Positions 13,701-25,700 of a stretch of DNA of 64,000 nt are shown here, piece by piece; within the stretch, counting starts at the first letter, position 1; each line of letters begins with the position of its first letter. Origin of the DNA: Tetragnatha versicolor (lineage: Eukaryota > Arthropoda > Arachnida > Araneae > Tetragnathidae); the NCBI GenBank assembly GCA_024610705.1, contig JANDEH010000008.1, forward strand, positions 45,106,990 to 45,170,989. The letters are read 5' to 3'. Below the pieces are notes generated by a model that did not search any database, had not been told where the DNA came from, and saw only the letters and a list, made by a program, of their open reading frames with translations. The position numbers and the translations under genes are program-made.

Positions 13701-16700
13701 TACCTGTGAAGAAACAGATCCTGTGTGCTTTAATAAAGATATTGTTTTAGGTCTTTAAATATTGTTTTATTTTCTGTGTATTTCGCTTATGTAAGGTTTT
13801 GCAATCCATTCCTGTCTTTTTCAGGGGACAAGAGGAAAAGATGGAGTTTCCGGTATGCCCGGTGAAAGAGGTCCCCCGGTAAGGTACATCTCTTCTAAAC
13901 AGAATTGTTCTACTAATCTGTGAGGAATAATATCTTCCTTTTGCATGTTCAAAGTTTTCAGTAAGATATTGATAAATATAGTGCAAACTTGCAGTTGAAA
14001 AACCAGAGAATTTAAACGTAAATTTTAAAACCTGTGCAAGTACTTTTTCATTTGTTATAATTTTCCAACACAAAAGTTGTTTTTACTCTTAAAGAACACT
14101 TAAATTATAATAGAACTCTTAATAAATACTAATTCCTCGTTACTTTTTATAACACATTCAAATAATGCTTTCACAAACTTCATAGAACAAATCTTTATTC
14201 ATCATTTATAAAAAATAATCTACTTACACACACATTTATAATTACCTCCAACATTTCACTTATTCATGTGTCTTTATCATGATACATTAATTGAAAGTTA
14301 AATATATTCAATAGGGTGAACCTGGCCCAATAGGTCCTCCCGGTCCCCCCGGAGTTGTTGGACCTCAAGTAAGTTTTAATCCCCTTTTCACATTTTTTTG
14401 ATTGCTTCAGGTGTATTTTTTGAGTTTGATGCCACTCTAAAAACTTCTTTTAATCCTTTAGGGCCCTGCAGGTGAACCAGGTACTTCTGGAGACATCGGG
14501 CCCACAGGTATTCCAGTAAGTTCTCACATTATCCTAAATTTAGCTGCCTTATAGGAAACAGCATCAGATATCTTTAAAACTGTGAACTTCAACCTAAATA
14601 GGGAGGGTCTCACTATAATCCTAGGGGAGTTATGTTGAAGTCTCTGAAATTTCTAATAGGGAAACATGAAGAGGGCGCTTAATAAGTTGCATAATCCTTA
14701 ATGATTTTTATTTCCTTTTAATTTTCTCTAATTTTGATTTAGATTTAAATAAAAAGTAATCGGGGGTATCAAATCCCTAACTTTAGGATTATCTATTTGG
14801 ATTCATAATTTAATAACAATCTAAACTCTCTGTATGAGAAGGGATGAAAAGGAAGCCTTTCGGGAATTAAATCTGTTCTAGGGAATGCGCAGTTCTTTCC
14901 GGCAGATAGTGGAGGACTAATTAATGTTCACCACTTTTTCCGCTATATAGTCGGCTAGATTAAAAGCTCTCCCTCCGCTCTCTTCCACTGCCTTCCTATG
15001 CCGTGCTGATGAGCCCTAACAAGGACGAAACCGGTCCATGGCTGGAGGCGACGCTTGAGAGCTGGAGTTTACACTTTCTCTGTATGAGGTTTATTGGTGT
15101 GGGATTAATCATCTTAAAAAGTAATGGAAAAAATAATCTTATGCATTTTTTGTTTCTTGAAATGCTTTTGAATAAAATATTATGGATGAGTTTTAATGAC
15201 CATTTCTCTCATCTGTATTTCATCTCATTTCCCTCATCAATGTTTAAAAAATGATAGTTATTCGTATTTTTAAGGTAAAATAGCTTTATACATTTGATAA
15301 TACACACACCTTTTTAAGATATCAAAAGATCTTTTGAAGAATTTTTTAAATCGCTTCGTAGTTAATCAACTTGCTGTCCAAACAAATGATGCATTTATGA
15401 CATTTCTTTAAGAAACTCCAATTGTTTAAGACTTTTGATTGGCCACTACCAAAATCATTTGTGGAAGACTTTTGTTTCTTTATTCTTGAAGGATATTTTT
15501 CCATAGGGTGTTCCCGGTGAACCTGGAGTTCCTGGACCAGCTGGTAAAGAAGGACCACCCGTAAGTTATCAACATAGTTATAATGTTATTAAATGAAGAA
15601 CCTATACTGTGAAAATAACTAAGAGTCGTATAAAAAAATAAGATGTGTTGAATCTATAGTGTTTAGGGTTTTAATCATATGAATAATATTTGCACTTGAA
15701 TTTAGTATTTGTGATTTTTTATATATAAAAGTTATAAATATTTTAAACTGGTATAAATGTATTTTTTCCAATTTATTTAAATAGATAATTAATAGTTATA
15801 TAAAATCTTACAAAAACTATTGTAATTTGATAAAAAATATAAATAATAACTATGTTCTAATAAACTTTCCAATTAGTTTAAATCATATATTTTTTCTTTT
15901 ATAAAAGTGCTAAATTTATATTATTAAGGACATTGTATATTGGACATCTTTATTCAAAGTTGATTTTTATACAGTTTCGAACATAGGATAAATAAAAATT
16001 CTGCTAGTTCTTAGGCAGTAGTTATAAGCATGTCTTTTTTTTTATCATACTAAGGTCTATTTCTTAACAGGGACCACCGGGTCCTGGTGGAGAAAAAGGA
16101 CCTGCTGGGAATGTAGGACCACCTGGATTTCCCGGAGACAGAGGTCTACCTGGACCACCTGTGAGTGCTTTTTTTGCTTGTTTTTCTACTTTTTGTATAT
16201 ATACGCGGGATTTATTTATAAATTTTGATTATGATCTTATTTATAATTGGCAATTCTTAAAAATAACAGATTAATAACATTGATTGGATGGTATTTTTTC
16301 TGATAATCCTATTTATATCCCGCATTTAATTTTAGGGTATACCAGGATCCAAAGGTGAAGAAGGAGGGCCAGGATCCCCTGGACCTACTGTAAGTGTCTT
16401 ATTAACAGAAAATTTCCTATCACACGATTAAAAATATTATGTCGCAGGAATTTTGGATTGTCCCTTAAAAAATCAGCTTATTCACTTAATAAAATGAATT
16501 GATGAATTGAAATTTTTTAATAATTTCTTTTTAAGGGTGAACCTATAAATAATAGCTCCATAAAACTATTAAATGCAAAAATCGAGACTTAAAAATTAAG
16601 ACTGTAAAATTAATAAATGATAAGGTATATTTATATATTTATGTAATTTAATGAATTCAAGTTTAGCTTAATTTTTAACGTGTGTTTAAATCTTTCAGGG

Positions 16701-19700
16701 AGAAAAAGGTGCCATGGGTCTACCGGGTGAGGCCGGACCACCAGGTGATAAGGTATGTCATCTTTTATTCCCTATCTGTCACTATATTTTGTGTAGAAAA
16801 CAATTTTTGATCTTATCCCCGTTGTTTTAGGGTAGAGAAGGACCACCAGGTCCTGCTGGAGCAGTTGGACCCAAAGGGGACAAGGTACGAATTTATTTGA
16901 ATATGTGGTAAATCCAATATGGCCCCACCTTACTAAATACTTATACCTTACTAAATATTTACTTGTAGCTTTTATAAATGTGTGTCATTTTTGGATAGAT
17001 TTTTCTATTTAAACTGATTAGAGTTCATATGAAGGACCCTCTAATGAGTAAAATAAATTAATATTAATGACCACAGAAGTATTTTTCTTTTTTGAAGATT
17101 CAATATTTCCTCACGTTGTTCAGGGTATCAGGCTAGAATTTTAAATATATTATATTTTTAAAATTGATAGCTTTTAAATGAGAATCTTACCTGATTTTTG
17201 GATTTTATGGGGAAATCCCATAGTTTCTAATTCTCGATGCCTCCTACAGTCAACCTTGCCTCTCCCCTCTTTTAAATTTAATAAACATATATCCAACAGC
17301 TTATGAAAAAAATTTAGGTTAGTTTACATACTGTTCTCTTGGATAAAATTATTATTGAATAACTTAAATTAATTAACTTAAATTATTGAATTAACCTAAA
17401 CATGAAAATGAAAAGCGTATCTTCTACTACGTTTTTTTTCGTCATAAGGGAGTTATGCCACGGTAGTTTTAACCACCTTTTCTGTATTATGTATATATCT
17501 ACATTACCTATTCATATTTTTTTACCACAGGGTGATTCGGGTGTACCTGGACTAATGGGCAGAGATGGAGTTCCAGGAAATCGAGTAAGTGACGCCGGTG
17601 TTTGTTTTCCGTTCTATCATAAAACATAAAGGAAGCTTTTCTTCTACGAGTAGTACATTTACGCTGTTGCATTATTCAAGGGCTGATTTACTATTAGCAT
17701 TCATGCTTGGGTAAAAGTAAACAAAAGATCTTGACACTTCTTTGAGGTGTTTTCAGTATACCGAGATATGAGCTAGTATTTTAAGAAATTTCTGATCTCT
17801 GATGCATAAACCTGTTCTGTTTACGCTGCACTGTAAAACATTCTTTCTTCAAATGACGGAAATTAACCAGTAGCATTGTTACCGGTTAATTTCTGTACTT
17901 TGGGGAAATAACTGTTTCCTCTTTTCTGTCAAATGAGAGAAACTTTTCATTATTTGAAGAAGCTTGATAGTTCTTTTAGATTAGTTACACAAGAGACGAC
18001 CTTTATAACAATCAATATAAATTTAACGAATATCATAATCCCAAATAACATTGTGACGTCACGGTATACTGGTATACATAATACATACCTAGTTAACTGA
18101 AGATTGGCCTCGTTTTAAATAAATGATCACAACGCACATTTATTTCACCAAGAATTTATTCTTTTAGTAATGATTTTATTAAATCCAAAGTATCTTTGTG
18201 GAAAAATTCACAGAAAAGGCACGTTTTTTAGGGAAACAGAACATTTTCGTCAAACTCAATAAAAATTTTAGTGCAGATAGATAAACTTTTTTACAGTGTG
18301 TAAGTCATTTACATATATTAAATTCCATCAAATGTTTGTCATAAAAATGAGGTAAATATTTTAGGAATATTTATTAACAATTTGGATTATAATTTGACGA
18401 TAAATTCAGGAACCTAACTGAGTAATTTTTATAGAAAGATGGTTAAAAAGGTACTTAAATTTTTCAAGAGTGGCAATTTTTTCTGAGCACAGAAAAAGGA
18501 GGGTTTAACACTTTTAAAAGTTAACAAGACATGATCAGAAACGTTCAAATAATTTGCTTAGTTTTGTAAACACCCTCAATAAATGTTTTTCTTTCAATAG
18601 GGATTACCAGGGCCACCAGGACCTACTGGAACTGCAGGGGAAGATGGTGACAAGGTAAGCTGTTGAAAGAAGATATAATATAAAACTTTCAATTTAGCTC
18701 AATAGCATAGAAATTTAAGCTTAAAATGTTTTTAAGCTTTAATAATAAAAAATTAAAATGAAATTTCATAAATTTTCTTTTAAAATCATATTAAAATTTA
18801 ATTGCATTTGAATTTTATTTTATTTAAGAATTATTTTGAATTTAAATTTAATACAAAGCAAAATTGTTGAAATACATTAAACTTTATGCTAGCAAATATT
18901 TTATGCAGTTAACAAGAATAACCCCTACTGGAAGACTGGAAGATGCGTCGATATCTTTGGTTCATCCTGGAAAATGCTTGACCATTATAAGACTTTCCAA
19001 ATAAATAAATATGTTGTCTTTTTTACATGCTAAATTCTCCTAATATTTCAGGGAGACGTCGGACCACCTGGTCAAAAAGGATTAAAGGGATCTAAAGGTG
19101 ACATCGTAAGTTTCCACGAAGATTAAAATCTGTCATATATGTTTTCGTTAAATACCGAGAACTACCATGTAATATTATATATTTTCTCTTTATAGGGACC
19201 AGCGGGATCTCCAGGATCTCAAGGTCTACGTGGTGAACCAGGACCTGCAGTATGTTAACTATGCTTTTGTTGTTCCAACCAAGATAGAGTCGTCTTTTTT
19301 ATTTAACAAAAATGCCTTGATATGAAAGGATCTTTCTGGCTGATATTCTGTGGTTCGATGGAAAAACTTTATCATTTCAATTTTGGAGAACATCCTTAAT
19401 GGTCAACAAATGGGGCCGTGGGGAGCCTAGTGATTAAGGCATCGGCTTTGGGATTGGAGGGTTCCGGGTCCGATTCCCGACGCCACTGAAGACCCATAGA
19501 GTATATGCGGAGTACGTGCTAGTTAAATTTGTGGGACCGAAAGTCATGTGGTCGGTCGCAGCAGTTTACCGTGGGTCCAGGTCTTCTGGAGACTATTTCC
19601 CTCCCCTTCAGACACATGGCAAAATTGTGGAGGGGGAAATAGATGGTAACGGCATCTATCATCCGAGACTTAAGTCGGACTCCTGCCATTCATGGGTCTC

Positions 19701-22700
19701 ACTTTCTCAGGAGCTTCACCTTGCCTTAACATCCTGTACGCTTTGTGGTGGAACTTGGAAATTCCAAGTGGCATAAGACAACAACAACACAAATGGAAAA
19801 TGTTCGGTATACAAACCCGTGAGATCCTTTCATCAATTGAGGGGCTATTGCAGCAACAAGTAGCTAACCCCAGGAGCTTTACAATGGAGTTAGCTCGTTG
19901 TTGGCGCAAACACCTCAATTTTAAAATTTCCGGCCATGGAATCTTTCACGATGTCATAAAATTCAACGTATGTCATTCTAATTTGAAAGAATCAAGATAT
20001 GGTGTTGACTCCTGATAAGAATAAAATAAAAAAATAACCTACTGTTTCCAAAAGGAATGTAATTTGAAGCAAAGGAGTTTCAAGAAATTGTAACACAGTG
20101 TTCCATTAAACCTTAAATACGGTCCTGTTTATATGCTTACCCCCTTGTGTGTTTCAGGGACCAGATGGAGAAAGAGGGATGCCGGGTCCTCGAGGATCCC
20201 GAGGAACCAAGGTGAGTTCCTTGTTTAGCTTTATTATAATTACTTGCATAGCTTTATAAACTGTTAAAAAAAGATATATGCTGAAAAATAAAATTTGGTC
20301 CAATTTATCATTTACTTGATTAGTTTTGTCTTTAGGGTGAAGATGGACCCACAGGTCCACCAGGGCCTGCCGGACCAGCTGGACTACAGGTGAGTCTAAG
20401 TAATGCGCAAAAAGTTTGTTAAGCACAAATTTGTTAAACTAGATAGCTATTACGGAAACCAATTACTTGACTAGGTATTCCTTTAATCTATTTGAGTCCA
20501 AGACACTTTCTTTTATTTTTATTTCATGAAATGTGTTTTCAATTCATGATTTAGGGACTTCCAGGACCGAAAGGACCCAAGGGTGATCGAGGGGACCATG
20601 GGAAAGTTGGTCCACCTGGACCGGCTGGACAGCCAGGGGAACCTGGACCCACGGGATCGAAGGTTCGTAAAAGTTATATTAATACTTTTGGAATTAATGA
20701 CTTTCTTATCGGTATGAATATTATTGTCACAAATAACAAAGAAATGCATAAAATATGGTACTATATGTGCTCAATTGTAACTGTTGACGCCCTTAACATA
20801 TGTAATTGAATTATCATTGTTAAAAACTAAGTGCATATTCTTTAAATTTAGGGAGGAGAAGGCATCGCTGGTCCACCAGGACCAGAAGGAAAACAGGGAC
20901 CAAAGGGAGAAGACGGATTACCAGGACCATTAGGACCACCAGGGAAAGATGGGGAACATGTAAGTTGAAAAATCCCAATTATACTCTACTTTTTTAGTGC
21001 TTTTGAGATAAATAAGCTATTTTCAGAAGTACAACTTCCGAGTTTCTATACGTTGAGAAGACCTCAAACTCAAATGCTATCTTAAAAGTTCTTTTTGATA
21101 TTATTCAGACCTATTTAAGAAATCGTTAAGTTTTATTCACTCTGTTAACTTTTTCTCTAAACCAATTAAATTGTTAAAAAGATCTAATTAATTTATAGGG
21201 GCCCCGAGGTCCACCGGGACCCAAAGGAGAAGACGGGAAAATGGGACTTCAAGGACCTCCTGGACCCAGGGGACCTCATGGTCCAGCAGGACCAAAAGGA
21301 TTACCAGTAAGTATTTCTCTCATATTTAAAACCTATCTTGATATAAATAAATAAGAATTGTTTTAACTTTCAACTCCTCATTAATCTCACTTAGTACACT
21401 ACTTAAGAAATTTACTCCTTATAGTAAAAGCAGAGTTCAAAATCGAGTTGTTTCTTTCAGTATTTTGCATTTGCGTTAAAATATTTGAAAATTATAGTGA
21501 AAATAAGTCATAAACTCAGTTCAATAATTGCTAATGTATTTTTGCAAAAAATAATCTTCCGTCATTATAATTTCTCTAAAAACTCTTTTTCAGGGTAATC
21601 CAGGGTTTCCTGGACCTCCTGGCGAACCCGGAGTCTCTGGACCAAAGGTGAGTTAAATTATGTTGTTTTTTGTTAAACAAATTAATGCAGTTGTCTAAAT
21701 TTGGTAGGATTCTATGCTAAAAAATCATATTTTTCTGGTTAAGGATATCTACGATTACCAGAACATGATAATGAGTTCAAGTACCTTTTAAATAAAGGAA
21801 AACTTTGCTAATATGATACTTAGAAGACCAAGACCAATACTTAGTTCCTTTGCAGGGTACTGTACCAGTAGTTAGTCGGGAAATTTTCTAGTCTTAGTAA
21901 TACAGTATAACATCAATGTCCTATCTCGAAATCGAAGGGACCCAAAAGAATATCGAGTAATTTTTGAGGTATCAAAGTTCAAGATGTGTATCAAACCATA
22001 AATATAAACTTACTTTCAGATCAAAGCTATGTTTCACTTTGAGGCAGAGATTCTTGTTTAGAAGTTTCAATACCCGATGTAATTTTATTTGACCAGAAAT
22101 AAGTGCCACCAAATGTTTTTATCTCTACTTTTAAATTAATAAAGTATCTTATACGAAGATTTAATTTCCAATTTAATAAAAAACTGAAAGTTCATGAATT
22201 TCTAGGGAGCTACTGGGAAGGACGGAACAGATGGAAGCGTTGGACCTCCTGGACCTGTGGTAAGTCTTGAGCTAACTAATAGAAATTCCACTTCAGCTGT
22301 TTTTCTTTCGAAAATGTGATTGTTGATGGTTAAAGTACCGCCTCTTGCTAATGAGGTCAAGAGTAAAAAACGTCGGATATTTTGACTGCTGGGATAAGGG
22401 AATACAATTGTTCACATTTTGAATCACATCCCAGCAAAAAAAAACATGTCCAAGATTCCTTCAAAAACCCTTCAAAAGTGCAGTTTTCTCAAAGAAGTTG
22501 GCAGTTTTTTACAGCAGTTTTGAATACATTCTAAATTCTAAAGACATTTCAGCGGTCTTATGAAAAAACTGCAAAGTTTCTAAAGAAAACTGCAGACAGT
22601 GATCCCTATTCCCTTCAACGATTTTGCAGAATTTTTTAACTGGGATATTTCGTATTTTAAGGATACCTACAAGGAAAGGTTAAGGAGAAAAGGAGTAATT

Positions 22701-25700
22701 TCAATTATTTTATAATTTTTAGAGTCAGTCAGTTTAAGAAACGTGGTATATGCAACTTTTTTATTTTAATAGCTCTCTAAACAATCAATCTTGTGGATTT
22801 CTCAATCACTATTAACCATCTTAATAAGATTAGAAAGACATCAGGCAAAATATCAGGATCGTTTCAGTTTCTTTTATCAACCAACTAATTATTTTTAAAA
22901 AACTTTGTAGGGACCTGCTGGAGAACCAGGAAAAATGGGAGTTGCGGGAGCCCCAGGAAAACCGGTAAGCTCTAACTAGCTGCCCAATTTTCCTATTTTG
23001 AAACGATTCCGTACTGTGAATTTAAGCATGTTTTATCCTTTTTTGTGGTCCAGGGCCCGCAAGGTCCGGCAGGGAAACAAGGAGAAGCTGGACTTCCTGG
23101 AGAGAAAGGGGACCGAGGATCCCTTGGCCCGCCCGGGGATCAAGGACCTGTAGGAGCTTCGGTGAGTGTACTTGGCTGTATAAAATTTCAGAATTAGATT
23201 ATTGTGATCTTAAAATCAGTTTCTCATTGGTCTTCAACACGCAAATATATGATTAGAATACTTATCTTTTAATGAGGGATTTATCAAAGTTGGTGTTACA
23301 TCCTTTGTTTTAATCTTCTCATTCTTAGTCAATTCTTAAGCCCTAATAAAATATAGGTATACTAAAACTCCAAATCCTACAATTCTATTGGATGACCTGT
23401 TGTGGGAGGATATCGGATTTTTTTAACACGAATTACCAAAAACTATACTCAAGCCATAATGAGAAATGGTGTCGCGAAAATTACAGTCGGAAAAAATAGC
23501 TTTACCCATGTAATAAATTTATTTCTTATTGACTGGAATTTACAAACCGGTTTTTATATTGAACGGAATTTTCGTATAACCGTTAGAAATCACGTCAACT
23601 AGTAAATTCTGAGTGCTATTTTTCTTTTCAAAAGGTTTTTTTTAGACAAAATTGAAGAATTTTTGAAAATATAATCCCAACACAATTTTGAAGAAAAGAG
23701 TACATCAGTTGACTCACCCAATCAACATCCAGCAAGATGTCTACCATTTTTTAAAAGTTGAACTATTTTTAAACATGACATACTTAAAAGTTACATTTAC
23801 CTGCATGTTTCAGGGTAACCCTGGACTTCCAGGACCACCAGGCCTACGAGGCTCACCAGGACCAGCGGTAAGTTTTATTCTTCCCGTTCAAGTTATTATA
23901 CCCATTTACTACTCCTAATCATGCAGACACCAAATATTCACCAGAATTTTGCCATTTAACTATTTTTCGTGTTTCAGGGAGACGTTGGTCCTCCAGGAGC
24001 CGCCGGACCATCCGGGCAGACCGGAAATATAGTGAGTATGGTTTGCAATAATTAGTTTGCATATTGAATTTTCCGCTGACGTTTTACAGAGGTATGTGGA
24101 ACTCCGTCTCGGAGTATATTCAATGTTTATCTAGAAATCCTTGTTTTGAAATTATTTTAGTATGGAGTATGGGGAAGCAGTTCTTTCATTTAAATATAGC
24201 TACGTATATTTCATAAAATCAATGCAATTTTTCTTTATGATATATCTGGAAAAAGATAAATAAATTAATTGTGGAGTAAAATTATGTGGATTTATCGTAG
24301 TTTACATGAGTCACTTGAATACCGATAAGAATAAGAAACATTACAGTAATTATTATACGGAAGGTGTGCAAATAAGGTTAAAGAATAAGCACTGAATGGG
24401 GTTAGTATGTTTTTCCATTTTTCATCATAATTAACCTGTTTGAAAAAATAATCTTGATACTATAAAGAATCACCGGTTTTTTTAAACATATTTTATGTTT
24501 TCTTTGATATAATTACTGAAAAACTCATCTTGATACAGTTTATCCTTTATCTATATTTCAGGGTTCTCAAGGCGAAAAGGGTACGAAAGGAGAACGTGGT
24601 AAAAGAGGTCCAAAGGTAAGTTGTTTTTCCGATCCAACCAACAACTGAAATAACATAATAAAAGCTTGGGTTTCCTTAATAATAACAAACTTAATATTAA
24701 TTGATTTAGTTAAATAAAAATGAAAGAATTTGAAACTTATTTTCTTCTAATAGAAAGTTTAGAGGATTATTCTTTCTCATAAACTTTTCACAATACATTT
24801 TTACCTTAGAAATATTCAAACTGTTAACCAATATATGAAAATATTTCGCAGAGTACTTTTTATCCGTAGCATGAATAATATCCACTGTTAATAGATTCAT
24901 GTTATTAAAAACGCTTTTTTCTAGGGTCACAGGGGGGTAATTGGACGAGCAGGTATGAAAGGAGTACAAGGCGAAAAGGGAGAAAGAGGTGAAAAAGGTC
25001 CCCAAGGTCCACAAGGAATGAAGGGAGATCCAGTAAGTTCTTACCTCCACTAATAACTAACTAAACTCAACTAACAACAGTCAAGATAGTTATCATCTAT
25101 AATGGCAATTTTTATGGCAATGTACTGAAATTCTATATTATTTTGAAAGAGAGACGGAAGAAGAATGTGAGAATTACCATAATTTGAAAAAAAAACTAAC
25201 TATAAAGAACGAAAACATGTAAAGTTATTAAAAATAAAATTTAAAAAAATTAAAGAAGTCAGAGTAATGACAGGCACACGTAATCGAATGGAATACCTAC
25301 TCATTTTCTTCCAGAAGGTTGATTATTATAAAAACTTAAAAATTGCATCCAGGAGTTCTGCATTGTGGCGTTGAGGTAAAATCAAGATTTTTCTGGAGAT
25401 TCTTCTATAAGATATAAAGCATTAAGATGTAAAGTTGAATTTCTTAGGTTATGAAATATTTTCGTCAAATCATAGTTTTATATATTGATTGACCTATATA
25501 TTTGGCTTTTAGGGTCCACCAGGTATGGAAGGAATGAAAGGAAACGATGGACCGCCAGGAGAACCAGTAAGTTTCTTTTTTTTCGTACTCCAGATAACGA
25601 CTTTGCTTCAAAAAATATAAATTTTTCTTTCCATTTGCGTATTTTAATAAACCATGTGACTTTAAGCTAAGAATTCCTCTTCTTTTATCCTAGGGCTTGG